Source: an uncultured Oscillospiraceae bacterium
Lineage (GTDB): Bacteria > Bacillota > Clostridia > Oscillospirales > Oscillospiraceae
DNA length: 64,000 nucleotides
Reading direction: 5' to 3'
Assembly (NCBI GenBank): GCA_947626345.1
Contig: CANQSF010000006.1
Span: 1 to 64,000 of the forward strand
Shown one piece after another: positions 47,782-56,241 of this stretch. Position numbers and translations under genes: made by a program. Position 1 is the stretch's first letter; each line of letters begins with the position of its first letter. The notes beneath the pieces are model-generated. The model saw only the letters and a list, made by a program, of their open reading frames with translations, did not search any database and had not been told where the DNA came from.

Positions 47782-49110
47782 CTATTCCAGCACGTTGAAC
47801 CGGCTCCAGCGGCCGCTCCTGGTCCGGAGCAGGAAGCAGACCGCCCGGAACACCCAGTCGGCGCACCAGCCGAACCATATGCCCCACAGGCCCACGCCGG
47901 TGTACCGGCACAGGTACCAGCTCAGGCCCACCCGCAGCGTCCACATGCTGACAGTGCCGGTCCACATGGTGAAGGACACGTCCCCCGCCGCCCGCAGGCC
48001 GTTGGGCAGGGTGAAGGCCGCGGGCCAGAACAGGACCCGCATCGCCGACACGAACCAGGTGATCCGGCATGTCAGCTCCCGCCCGGCGGGGGACAGGGCC
48101 GTGAGCCGGGTGATCAGCGGCGCGCCGGCGCTGATGACGCCGCCGGAGATGAGCACGATCACCGTGGAGATCTTCGTGAACCAGACCATGTACTTTTTGG
48201 CCTCGTCGGGCCGGCCCCGGCCCATGCACTGGCCCGCCACGGTGAGCAGGCCGATGCCGATAGCCTGGCCGGGGGTGCCGCAGCAGGAGTCCAAAACGGC
48301 GATGATGGCCTGGGAGGCGATGGCGGTGGTGCCCAGCACGGACACGGTGGATTGGACCACCAGCTTGCCGAACTGGAACATGCCGTTCTCCACCGCGGAG
48401 GGGAGCCCCACCCGCAGGATGCGCCGGAGCATGGCCCGGTCCGGGAGGAACTGCTCCGCGGGCCCCAGGGAAAAGGGTTGGCCCGGCCGCGCCTGGCAGA
48501 CGAGCAGCCACGCCGCGCTCACCGCCCGGCTGGCCAGCGTGGCCAGGGCCGCCCCCAGCACGCCCATATGCAGCGCGAAGATCAGCACCGCGTTGCCCGC
48601 GATGTTCAGGATATCCGCCGCCGCGGCCACGATCATGGGCCGGCGGGAGTTGCCCGCCGCCCGGTGGAGGGCGGCGCTGGCGGTATACAGCGCCAGGAAG
48701 GGATAGCTCAGGGCCGTGACGAGCAGATACACCTGGGCCGCGTCCATGACGGCGGGCTCCACCGTGCCGAAGATGAGCCGCAGCACCGGCCGGCGGAACA
48801 GGGCCAGCCCCGCGCAGCATGCCGCGCTCAGGGCCAGCGACGCGGCCATCACCTGGTTGGCGGCCAGCCGGGCCCGGTCCCGGTCCCCCTGGCCGATGTA
48901 CTGGGAGCAGACGATGGTGCCCCCGGCGGCCAGAGCGGAGAAGAAGTACATCACCAGCATGTTCAGCGAGTCCACCAGCGCCACCCCGGAGATGGACGCC
49001 TCGCCCACCGCGGAGACCATGAACGTGTCCGCCACGCCCATGAGCCCGGTGAGGACCTGCTCCAATATGAGGGGCCACAGCAGCGCCCGTATCTCTTTTT
49101 TCGTGAACAC
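47782..49110 (-). CDS. MATE family efflux transporter
   Basis: 442 aa, twelve TM helices. MatE signatures occur in both halves (PLILEQVLTGLMGVADTFMV, then SALAAGGTIVCSQYIGQGDR; IAVLDSCCGTPGQAIGIGLL). Multidrug/toxin exporter driven by Na+ or H+. The start is taken as GTG 49110 (FTKKEIRALLWPL), with SD GGGGAGG 8 nt ahead and normal family length. It has its own promoter. Confidence 0.92.
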   Translation of the reverse strand: MFTKKEIRALLWPLILEQVLTGLMGVADTFMVSAVGEASISGVALVDSLNMLVMYFFSALAAGGTIVCSQYIGQGDRDRARLAANQVMAASLALSAACCAGLALFRRPVLRLIFGTVEPAVMDAAQVYLLVTALSYPFLALYTASAALHRAAGNSRRPMIVAAAADILNIAGNAVLIFALHMGVLGAALATLASRAVSAAWLLVCQARPGQPFSLGPAEQFLPDRAMLRRILRVGLPSAVENGMFQFGKLVVQSTVSVLGTTAIASQAIIAVLDSCCGTPGQAIGIGLLTVAGQCMGRGRPDEAKKYMVWFTKISTVIVLISGGVISAGAPLITRLTALSPAGRELTCRITWFVSAMRVLFWPAAFTLPNGLRAAGDVSFTMWTGTVSMWTLRVGLSWYLCRYTGVGLWGIWFGWCADWVFRAVCFLLRTRSGRWSRFNVLE

Positions 49111-49156
49111 GCCCGCCGCCTCCCCTCTCTTTTTATAACTATATAACGCGAAAGCC

Positions 49157-49185
49157 ATTATAGGAGCGCCTCGCGTCAAAAACAA
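49157..49185 (-). promoter_or_regulatory. Sigma-A promoter of the MATE gene
   Basis: Minus strand TTGTTT (49185-49180)-N17-TATAAT (49162-49157). Upstream of it a hairpin CCGGGG/CCCCGG with TCTTTTTT (about 49216-49242, minus strand) shields it from transcripts coming from further up. Confidence 0.72.
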
Positions 49186-49252
49186 GGGTCGAAATGAACA
49201 AAAGAAAGCAGGCGAAAAAAGACCGGGGGTGTCGGACCCCGGAAAAAACTGC

Positions 49253-49485
49253 TTGCGGAAAAGGAGGGTAAGCGATATAATAAAAGCGCGAGATAAATAA
49301 AGGCAGGACGTGAGGCGTTGCGAGCACCTCACGTCCCTATGCAGGAGTGCTGGCTCCCACACAGCAGAATAACTGCACCGTTTCGTATTATAGCCGTTTT
49401 TGCGCAAAAACACAAGAGCGGCGGATGCGAGGCTGTGTGGCTCATGTGGTGTAGGGAAATGGTTCCCTGCACCGCTTTTGTTTAT
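49253..49485 (+). promoter_or_regulatory. Promoter and structured leader, copy 3 of the CCACACA family
   Basis: TTGCGG (49253-49258)-N17-TATAAT (49276-49281), then a hairpin GGACGTGAGG/CCTCACGTCC (49306-49336), the dyad CCACACAGC (49357-49365)/GCTGTGTGG (49432-49440) with GTTTTTGCGCAAAAAC inside, and a terminator GGTGTAGGGAA/TTCCCTGCACC (49448-49473) with GCTTTTGTTT. It precedes the lipoprotein gene. More diverged than copies 1 and 2 but in the same order. An opposing promoter (TTGTGT-N17-TATAAT, 49415-49387, minus strand) lies inside the dyad. The 49111-49563 gap holds only this and the MATE promoter. Confidence 0.6.
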
Positions 49486-49563
49486 CTCGGCGGGAAAGCC
49501 CGGGGCGGGCATCCCTGCCCCGGGCCGGTACTGCCGGAGAAAAAACAAAAAGGAGAAGAGGAT

Positions 49564-50115
49564 ATGAAAAGAACGACGGTGACCGCCCTCGCGATGTGCC
49601 TGGTGGTCTGCTTTTCCATGCTTGCGCTTCTGACGGGCTGCGGCGGCAGGGGAAAGGACCTGGAGGACAGGCTGGACGAACTGGAGGACAAATTGGACGC
49701 AGTGGCGGAGGGGGCAGAGCCCACGGAGGCCCCTGTGGAGCAGACGGAGGAGCCGGCGGCGGAGGAGCCCACGGAGGCCCCGGAGGAACAGACGGAAGAG
49801 CCCGAAGAGGAGGGGCCGGAGCCGACCCAGGCGCCGGAGGAGGAAGCTGCGGACGACGACGAGATCCGGCCGGAGATCAGGGAAGCCGTCGACAGCTACG
49901 TGGAATTTTTCAGAGAATACGCGGAGTTCATGAAAAACTACGATTCCACGGACCTGAGCGCGTTGAGCAGCTATCTTTCCTTCATGCAGCAGTATACCGA
50001 CACCATGCAGAAGCTCGACGAGCTGGAAAATGCAGACCTGTCGGACGCGGAGTCCTACTACTTCGCGCAGGCGATGCTGCAGATCGATCAGCTGCTCCTG
50101 GAAGCGATGAACTGA
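49564..50115 (+). CDS. Lipoprotein with acidic linker
   Basis: 183 aa. Lipoprotein signal (MKRTTVTALAMCLVVCFSML, lipobox LLTGC with Cys27), a short coiled coil (RGKDLEDRLDELEDKLDAVA), a Glu/Pro/Thr-rich stalk (about 50-100), and a helical C-terminal domain (PEIREAVDSYVEFFREYAEF onward). The C-terminal part resembles DUF6591-like lipoproteins of gut Firmicutes; no function is known. SD AAAGGAGAAGAGG. Confidence 0.75.
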   Translation: MKRTTVTALAMCLVVCFSMLALLTGCGGRGKDLEDRLDELEDKLDAVAEGAEPTEAPVEQTEEPAAEEPTEAPEEQTEEPEEEGPEPTQAPEEEAADDDEIRPEIREAVDSYVEFFREYAEFMKNYDSTDLSALSSYLSFMQQYTDTMQKLDELENADLSDAESYYFAQAMLQIDQLLLEAMN

Positions 50116-50129
50116 GACGCAGATCAAGA

Positions 50130-50166
50130 CCCGGCGGGAGGGGGTTCCTTCCCGCCGGGTTTTGTG
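50130..50166 (+). terminator. Terminator after the lipoprotein gene
   Basis: ACCCGGCGGGAGG pairs with CCTTCCCGCCGGGT, followed by TTTTG. The pcrA -10 begins within 2 bp of its end. Confidence 0.9.
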
Positions 50167-50179
50167 TTATACTGCCCTC

Positions 50180-52591
50180 ATGGATACATTCACGAAAAAC
50201 TACATAGACGCCCGGCGGCAGGTGATCGCCCGGGACTTTCCCTCTCTGAACGACCGGCAGCTGGAGGCGGTCATGGCCACGGAGGGGCCGCTGCTCATTT
50301 TGGCCGGGGCCGGCTCCGGCAAGACCACCGTGCTCATCAACCGCATCGCCAATCTCATGAAATACGGCCGGGCCTCGGACTGTGAGGACCTGCCCGCCGA
50401 CGCGGACGAGGAGAAGCTGGCGGTGATGCGCCGGTACCTGGACGGGGACGGGAGCTGCCGGCGTCCGGCGGAGGAGGCCGCCGCCTTTGAGCCGGTGGCC
50501 CCCTGGCAGATCCTGGCCATCACCTTCACCAACAAGGCCGCCGACGAGCTGAAGGGCCGCCTCAACGCCATGCTGGGCCCGGCGGCGGAGGACATCTGGG
50601 CCCGGACCTTCCACTCCGCCTGCGTGCGCATCCTGCGGCGCGACGCCGCCCTTCTGGGGTATCCGGAGGGGTTCACCATCTATGACGAGGCGGACCGGAC
50701 CGCGGTGATGAAGCGGATCATCAAGGACCAGAACAAGGACGAGAAGCTCTTCCCGCCCCGGTGGGTGCTGGCCGTCATCGACCGGGCCCGGAACAAGCTG
50801 CAGGCCCCCGGGGACTTCGCCGCCGACGCGGCCAAGAGCGGGGATGTGCGGCTGCGGGGCGCGGCGGAGCTGTACGAGGCCTATGCCAAGCGGCTCATGG
50901 AGGCCGGGGCCATGGACTTCGACGATCTGCTGTACAACGCCGTGCGGCTGCTGCGGGAGCACGCCGACGTGCGGGAGCGGTATCAGCGCCAGTTCCGGTA
51001 TGTGCTCATCGACGAGTACCAGGACACCAACAACCTGCAGTATATGATGGCCACCATCCTGGCCGGGGGCCGGAACAACATCTGCGTGGTGGGCGACGAC
51101 GACCAGTCCATCTACGCCTTCCGGGGGGCCACCATCGAGAACATCCTGTCCTTCGAGGACCAGTACGACCACGCCCGGTCCATCCGGCTGGAGCAGAATT
51201 ACCGCTCCACCGGCCATATCCTCTCCGCCGCCAATGGCGTGGTGGCCAACAACAAGGGCCGCAAGGGGAAGAGGCTGTGGACCAAGGCAGGGGATGGGGA
51301 CCGGATCACCCTGTACGTGGCGAAAAACGAGGACGACGAGGCCCAGTATGTTGTTCAGCAGGTGCTCCAGGCGGTGGACCGGGGGGACAACCTGCGGGAC
51401 CATGCGGTGCTCTACCGGCTCAACGCCCAGTCCCGGGCACTGGAGCAGGCGTTTCTGCGCCACGGCATCCGCCCCCGGATCGTGAAGGGCAACCCCTTCT
51501 TCGAGCGGGCGGAGATCAAGGACATCATGGCCTATTTCTTCGTGCTGCTCAACCCCGCGGACGATCTGCGCCTGGCCCGCATCGTCAACGTGCCCGCCCG
51601 GGGCATCGGCCAGACCACCCTGGACCGGGCCGCCGCCATCGCCGGAGCCAATGGCGTGCCGCTGTTCACGGTGCTGAGCCGGGCGGATGCCTTCCCGGAG
51701 CTGAGCCGGGCGGCGGAGAAGCTGAAGGCGTTCACGGCCATGATGGACGAACTGGCCGCCCTGTCCCGGACCGGGGGGCTGGAGGAGCTTTACGACGCGC
51801 TGCTGGACCGGACCGGCTACGCCCGGATGCTGGAGAGCGTCCGCACGGACGAGAGCATGAACCGGCTGGAGAACGTCAAGGAGCTGAAGAGCTTCATCGC
51901 CACCCACGTCTCCCAGACCGGGGACGACACCCTGGAGGGCTTTTTGGACGAGGTGAGCTTGTACACCGACCTGCAGGGCATGGACATGGACGAGAACACC
52001 GTCACCCTCATGACCATCCACTCCGCCAAGGGGCTGGAGTTCCCCACCGTGTTCATCACCGGCATGGAGGAGGGGGTGTTCCCCTCCCTGCAGGCCATCG
52101 GGGAGACCGAGCAGATGGAGGAGGAGCGGCGGCTGGCTTACGTGGCCATCACCCGGGCGAAGAAGCGGCTTTTTATCACCAGCGCCCGGCAGCGGATGGT
52201 GTTCGGCCAGACGGCCACCCACCGGGTCAGCCGGTTCGTGGACGAGATCCCGCCGGAACACATCGACCGGCCCTATTCGGACCTGAAGCCCGTGGGGACG
52301 GGCTGGTTCGAGTTCGAGGACGTGCCCCGGCCTGTCCGGGCGGCCCAGCCCTGGGAGCGGCGGAGCCCGGCGGCGTCCCGGACGGCCGCCTTCGCCCCCG
52401 CGCCGAAAAAGGCGGAGCCGGCGGTGACCTTCGCCGTGGGGGACCGGGTGGAGCACAGCGCCTTCCACACCGGCACCATCGTGAAGATGACCCCCATGGG
52501 CGGGGACCATCTGGTGGAGATCCAGTTCGACGCCGCGGGACTGAAGCGGCTGATGCTGAAGGCCGCCTCCCGATATATGAAGAAGCTGTGA
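50180..52591 (+). CDS. pcrA: UvrD/PcrA-type superfamily 1 DNA helicase
   Basis: 803 aa. Walker A GAGSGKTT (about residue 45), motif Ia AITFTNKAADELK, motif II DEYQDTN, motif III VVGDDDQSIYAFRGA, motif IV LEQNYRST, motif V TIHSAKGLEFPTVF and motif VI AYVAITRAKKRL, with a C-terminal Tudor-like RNA-polymerase-binding segment (FAVGDRVEHSAFHTGTIVKM). It unwinds DNA in repair and replication restart. TGTTATACT (50165-50173), an extended -10, ends only 6 nt before the ATG and no SD is present, so the mRNA may be leaderless. Confidence 0.95.
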   Translation: MDTFTKNYIDARRQVIARDFPSLNDRQLEAVMATEGPLLILAGAGSGKTTVLINRIANLMKYGRASDCEDLPADADEEKLAVMRRYLDGDGSCRRPAEEAAAFEPVAPWQILAITFTNKAADELKGRLNAMLGPAAEDIWARTFHSACVRILRRDAALLGYPEGFTIYDEADRTAVMKRIIKDQNKDEKLFPPRWVLAVIDRARNKLQAPGDFAADAAKSGDVRLRGAAELYEAYAKRLMEAGAMDFDDLLYNAVRLLREHADVRERYQRQFRYVLIDEYQDTNNLQYMMATILAGGRNNICVVGDDDQSIYAFRGATIENILSFEDQYDHARSIRLEQNYRSTGHILSAANGVVANNKGRKGKRLWTKAGDGDRITLYVAKNEDDEAQYVVQQVLQAVDRGDNLRDHAVLYRLNAQSRALEQAFLRHGIRPRIVKGNPFFERAEIKDIMAYFFVLLNPADDLRLARIVNVPARGIGQTTLDRAAAIAGANGVPLFTVLSRADAFPELSRAAEKLKAFTAMMDELAALSRTGGLEELYDALLDRTGYARMLESVRTDESMNRLENVKELKSFIATHVSQTGDDTLEGFLDEVSLYTDLQGMDMDENTVTLMTIHSAKGLEFPTVFITGMEEGVFPSLQAIGETEQMEEERRLAYVAITRAKKRLFITSARQRMVFGQTATHRVSRFVDEIPPEHIDRPYSDLKPVGTGWFEFEDVPRPVRAAQPWERRSPAASRTAAFAPAPKKAEPAVTFAVGDRVEHSAFHTGTIVKMTPMGGDHLVEIQFDAAGLKRLMLKAASRYMKKL

Positions 52592-52601
52592 CCGCCCGCC
52601 C

Positions 52602-52630
52602 TTGACAGGACCGGGGCGGTATGGTAAAGT
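52602..52630 (+). promoter_or_regulatory. Sigma-A promoter of the small membrane protein
   Basis: TTGACA (52602-52607)-N17-TAAAGT (52625-52630), about 45 bp before the ATG at 52676. Confidence 0.75.
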
Positions 52631-52675
52631 GGAAGCAGAGAGGTCAAACGATAAAACTGCCAGGAGGTGCGTGTC

Positions 52676-52867
52676 ATGGGTACGAAGACGATCATCATTA
52701 TCATTATCGGCGTGGTGGACATCGTGGTCGCCGTTGTCCTCTGCCTGGCAAGCGGCGGACGGTATGTGCGCAGTCAGCACCAGTTCAAGCAGTGGCGGGC
52801 CACCGGCAAGGGCATGCTGCCGGATTACGACAAGCACAACAGTGACATCGACAAATACTCCCGCTGA
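52676..52867 (+). CDS. Small single-pass membrane protein
   Basis: 63 aa: one N-terminal TM helix (IIIIIIGVVDIVVAVVLCLA) and a short basic cytoplasmic tail (YVRSQHQFKQWRATGKGMLP). It has its own promoter, the SD AGGAGG and a terminator, so it is a well-supported small gene. Function unknown. Confidence 0.75.
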   Translation: MGTKTIIIIIIGVVDIVVAVVLCLASGGRYVRSQHQFKQWRATGKGMLPDYDKHNSDIDKYSR

Positions 52868-52889
52868 GCGCTCAGCGGACAAAAACAGC

Positions 52890-52922
52890 CGGACCGCCTG
52901 GGGCGGTCCGGTTGCTTTTTCG
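52890..52922. terminator. Bidirectional terminator
   Basis: CCGGACCGCC, TGG, GGCGGTCCGG then TTGCTTTTT; it lies between the small membrane protein and the convergent mntR-like gene. Confidence 0.88.
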
Positions 52923-52938
52923 GCGCGGGAACGCTATA

Positions 52939-53367
52939 CTATTGGTCGGCACCGGCGGCGAGAGCCCGACGGTGGGCGTCGGGATCGGCGGGGACGGGCT
53001 GGCCGTGGACGGCGATATAGTCCTGGATGCGGTCGAAGCTCTCGTCAGAGATGTCGTGTTCCATTTTACAGGCGTCCTTATAGGCGGTGTCCCGCCCCAC
53101 GCCCAGGCTCATGAGGATGGCGGCGATGGTCTCGTGGCGCTCGTAGATGCGCTTGGCGATGGCCAGGCCCTTTTCCTCCAGATAGAGCAGCCGGTCTCCG
53201 TCCCGGCGTATGTATCCGTTCTCCTCCAGCTGCTTCATGGCTACGCTCACCGAGGGCTTGGAGTAGCCGAGAGCGTTGGCGATGTCGATAGAACGGACAC
53301 AGCCCTTCTCCATGGTCTGCATATAGATGGCCTCCAGGTAATCCTCCGCGGATTCGTGGATGTTCAT
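52939..53367 (-). CDS. mntR: DtxR/MntR-family metal-dependent repressor
   Basis: 142 aa. Winged helix MNIHESAEDYLEAIYMQTME, then ANALGYSKPSVSVAMKQLEE, and a dimerisation/metal domain with ERHETIAAILMSLGV, CKMEHDISDESFDRI. Lacking the SH3 domain, as in MntR. It binds DNA when loaded with Mn2+ or Fe2+. It is a candidate regulator of the TTAGG/CCTAA boxes at feo and rubrerythrin, although no such box precedes its own gene. Minus strand TTGAAA-N17-TATCAA may be its promoter. Confidence 0.9.
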   Translation of the reverse strand: MNIHESAEDYLEAIYMQTMEKGCVRSIDIANALGYSKPSVSVAMKQLEENGYIRRDGDRLLYLEEKGLAIAKRIYERHETIAAILMSLGVGRDTAYKDACKMEHDISDESFDRIQDYIAVHGQPVPADPDAHRRALAAGADQ

Positions 53368-53445
53368 CTGCGTACCTCCCCCGATCTTTTGGATTTGATA
53401 CTAGTTTATCACAAGCTTTTCAAGATTACAAGCGTTGGTGACAAG

Positions 53446-54807
53446 ATGATCCCGATCCCTCTACATGTAGATATGCTCCTGACCGCTCTCCGGCGGGCAG
53501 GCTGTCAGGCATACCCGGTGGGAGGCTGCGTGCGGGACAGCCTGCTGGGCCGGGAGCCGGCGGACTGGGACCTGGCCACGTCGGCGCTGCCGGAGCAGAC
53601 CGAGGCGGCGCTGGCCGGGTACCGGCTGGTGGAGACCGGGCTGAAGCACGGCACCGTCACGGCGCTGACCGACGGCGGACCGGTGGAGATCACCACCTTC
53701 CGCACCGACGGGGCGTATCATGACGGCCGCCACCCGGACCGGGTGGCCTTCGTGCCCTCCCTGGAGGAGGACCTGGCCCGGCGGGACTTCACCGTCAACG
53801 CCATGGCCCTGGCCCCGGACGGGACGGTCATCGACCTCTATGGCGGCCGGGAGGATCTGGCTGCGGGGCTCATCCGCTGCGTGGGGGAGCCGTCCAGGCG
53901 GTTCGGGGAGGACGCGCTGCGCATCCTGCGGGCGCTGCGGTTCGCCTCCAAGCTGGACTTCGCCATCGAGCCGGAGACCGCCCGCCGCGCCCTGGCAGAC
54001 CGGGCGCTGCTTGACCGGGTGTCTCGGGAGCGGGTGATGGCGGAGCTTTCAGGCATCCTCACCGGCCCGGGGGCCGGGCGGGTGCTGCGGCAGTACGGGC
54101 CGGTGATTTTCCAGGTGATCCCGGAGCTGGCCCCCCAGGCGGGATTTGACCAGAAAAATCCCAATCACATCCACGACATATGGACCCATACCACCATGGC
54201 GGTGGACGCTGTGGAGGCCGATCCGGTGCTGCGGCTGACCATGCTGCTGCACGACGTGGGCAAGCCGGCGGCCTTTTTCACGGATGAGGCGGGCGTGGGC
54301 CACTTTTACGGCCATGCTAAGATCGGCGCGGAGATGGCGGACGATATCCTGCTGCGGCTGCGGTGCAGCGGCGAGATGCGCCGGCAGGTGGTCACCTTCA
54401 TCACCTGGCACGACATCGAGCCGCCCGGGACAAAAAAGGCCATGGCCCGGCTGGCGGCCAAGCTGGGCGAGGACACGGTCCGGCGGCTGATCCAGTGCTG
54501 GCGGGCGGACAGTGCCGACCGGGCCCCGGCGGTGCGGGAGCGGAACCTGGCGGTCATCGCCCGGTCGGAGCAGGCGCTGGAGCAGGCCCTGGCGGGGGAG
54601 GAGCGGTGCTTCTCCCTGCGTGATCTGGCGGTGGACGGCCGGGACATCATGGCCCTGGGGGTGCCGGAGGGGCCGGCGGTGGGCAGGGTGTTGAAAGCGC
54701 TGTTCGGCCGGGTGCTGGACGGGGAGCTGGCCAACCGGCGGGAGGAGCTGCTGGCGGCCGCCCGGGATATAACAGAGGATTGCAATCCGCAGAAGACAGA
54801 TGTATAA
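53446..54807 (+). CDS. cca: CCA tRNA nucleotidyltransferase (HD-domain type)
   Basis: 453 aa. Nucleotidyltransferase head YPVGGCVRDSLLGREPADWD with the catalytic DxD, ITTFRTDG, RRDFTVNAMAL, GEDALRILRALRFASKLDF, then an HD domain (LTMLLHDVGKPAAFF; TWHDIEP). It adds or repairs the 3' CCA of tRNAs, although the tRNAs in this window already encode CCA. I start at ATG 53446; no strong SD is visible. Confidence 0.94.
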   Translation: MIPIPLHVDMLLTALRRAGCQAYPVGGCVRDSLLGREPADWDLATSALPEQTEAALAGYRLVETGLKHGTVTALTDGGPVEITTFRTDGAYHDGRHPDRVAFVPSLEEDLARRDFTVNAMALAPDGTVIDLYGGREDLAAGLIRCVGEPSRRFGEDALRILRALRFASKLDFAIEPETARRALADRALLDRVSRERVMAELSGILTGPGAGRVLRQYGPVIFQVIPELAPQAGFDQKNPNHIHDIWTHTTMAVDAVEADPVLRLTMLLHDVGKPAAFFTDEAGVGHFYGHAKIGAEMADDILLRLRCSGEMRRQVVTFITWHDIEPPGTKKAMARLAAKLGEDTVRRLIQCWRADSADRAPAVRERNLAVIARSEQALEQALAGEERCFSLRDLAVDGRDIMALGVPEGPAVGRVLKALFGRVLDGELANRREELLAAARDITEDCNPQKTDV

Positions 54808-54842
54808 TCTAAAAGTAAATTTATTCCAAGGAGTGGATCGTT

Positions 54843-55685
54843 TTGAACATCCGTATCACGGCTGACAGTACCTGCGATCTGACAGAGCAGATCGTGGCGG
54901 AGCGGAACATCACCGTCGTTCCCCTGACGGTGAGCTGCGCCGGGGAGAGCTACAAGGACGGCACGGAGATCGTCCCGGACCAGCTGTATGAAAAGATCGC
55001 CGCCTCCGGCCAGCTGGCCCAGACCTCGGCGGTGAACGTGCAGGACTATCTGGACCTGTTCGGCGCGCTGCTGAAAAGCTGCGACGCCATCGTCCACTTC
55101 ACCATCAGCGCCGACATGTCCGCCTGCTACCAGAACGCCTGCATCGCCGCTCAGGAGCTGGGGAACGTGTACGTGGTGGACAGCCGGAACCTGTCCACCG
55201 GCATCGGCCATCTGGTGCTGGACGCCTGCGACATGGCGGCGGCGGGGACGGACCCGGCGGACATCCAGCGGGCCCTGGAGGCCAAGCGGGAGAAGCTGGA
55301 CGTCAGCTTCGTGGTGGACACCCTGGAGTATCTGCGCCGGGGCGGCCGCTGCAGCGCCCTGGCGGCCATGGGGGCCAACCTGCTGAAGCTGCACCCCTGC
55401 ATCTACGTCAAGGACGGGCAGATGGGAGTGGGCAAGAAATACCGGGGAAAGCTCATCGAGTGCATCAGCGCCTACGTGAAGGACCGGCTGGCGGATATGG
55501 ACAGCGTGGACACCCGCCGGATCTTCATCACCGACTCCGGCGTCAGCCAGGAGTGCCGGGACGCGGCGGAGCAGGCCGTGCGCCAGATGGGCCATTTCGA
55601 TGAGATCATCCATACCCGGGCCGGCTGCACCGTTTCCTGCCACTGCGGGCCAGGGACGCTGGGCGTGCTGTTTTACCGCAAGTAA
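54843..55685 (+). CDS. DegV family fatty-acid-binding protein
   Basis: 280 aa. DegV/FakB fold: RITADSTCDLTEQIVAERNI, SYKDGTEI, QTSAVNVQDYLDLFGALLKS, IVHFTISADMSACYQNACIA, VVDTLEYLRRGGRCS and HCGPGTLGVLFYRK. FakB proteins present fatty acids to the kinase FakA. Start codon TTG 54843 with SD AAGGAG. Confidence 0.93.
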   Translation: MNIRITADSTCDLTEQIVAERNITVVPLTVSCAGESYKDGTEIVPDQLYEKIAASGQLAQTSAVNVQDYLDLFGALLKSCDAIVHFTISADMSACYQNACIAAQELGNVYVVDSRNLSTGIGHLVLDACDMAAAGTDPADIQRALEAKREKLDVSFVVDTLEYLRRGGRCSALAAMGANLLKLHPCIYVKDGQMGVGKKYRGKLIECISAYVKDRLADMDSVDTRRIFITDSGVSQECRDAAEQAVRQMGHFDEIIHTRAGCTVSCHCGPGTLGVLFYRK

Positions 55686-55772
55686 AAAAACGCCGCGTTT
55701 TTCCGGAGCGGGGCGCTGTCGAAGGCGGGGGAGAGCCGTCGGACCTTTTCTGGGATATTTCAAAAATAGGGC

Positions 55773-55801
55773 TTGTATTCTTGGGTGAACTATATTATAC
55801 T
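55773..55801 (+). promoter_or_regulatory. Sigma-A promoter of the coiled-coil protein
   Basis: TTGTAT (55773-55778)-N17-TATACT (55796-55801). Downstream, ATATCCT (55821-55827) can pair with AGGATAT (55834-55840), holding part of the SD in a small hairpin. Confidence 0.75.
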
Positions 55802-55845
55802 TTTGCCGTGGATCATTTGGATATCCTGAAAGGAGGATATATTTT

Positions 55846-56181
55846 ATGCCCAGGCCGAAGGGAAGCAAAAACAAAAAATCTATTCAGAACGTCAGCCAGG
55901 TAGAGGAGAAGATCGCCGCCCAGCTGGAGGCGAAAAAAGCGCTGGAGACGGAGCAGGCGGAGATCCTGGCCGCCATCGAGGGGCAGAAGCAGCTGCTCAA
56001 GGCCAACAAAAAGGCCATCCGCGCCGCGGACAAGGCCCTCGTGGAGCTGGAGGCGAAGAAGGCGGAGGCCGCGGCCATCGCCGACGCCGCCGCCCAGAAG
56101 GTGGAGATCGAAAAGGTGGTCACAAAGCTGGTCAGCAGCGGCAGGAGCGCCGACGAGATCCTGGAGATGCTCAAAAAATAG
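55846..56181 (+). CDS. Small coiled-coil protein with AT-hook-like N-terminus
   Basis: 111 aa. Basic MPRPKGSKNKKS at the N-terminus resembles an AT-hook (RPKGSKNK), followed by a long Ala/Glu/Lys coiled coil (about 18-95) and a short amphipathic end (SSGRSADEILEMLKK). It probably binds nucleic acid through the N-terminus, but this is only inference. Strong SD AAAGGAGG. Confidence 0.75.
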   Translation: MPRPKGSKNKKSIQNVSQVEEKIAAQLEAKKALETEQAEILAAIEGQKQLLKANKKAIRAADKALVELEAKKAEAAAIADAAAQKVEIEKVVTKLVSSGRSADEILEMLKK

Positions 56182-56193
56182 TTTTTGGACGAG

Positions 56194-56224
56194 CCGCCTC
56201 CCCCGTCAGAGGGAGGCGGTTTTC
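56194..56224 (+). terminator. Terminator after the coiled-coil protein
   Basis: CCGCCTCCC, loop CCGTCAGA, GGGAGGCGG, then TTTTC. Confidence 0.88.
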
Positions 56225-56241
56225 TATGAGGAGGGACCGGG

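Noticed and set aside
47782..49400. MATE gene as a target of leader copy 3
   Set aside because: A minus-strand terminator at about 49216-49242 and a separate promoter at 49157-49185 lie between them; the sense direction of the leader fits the lipoprotein gene.
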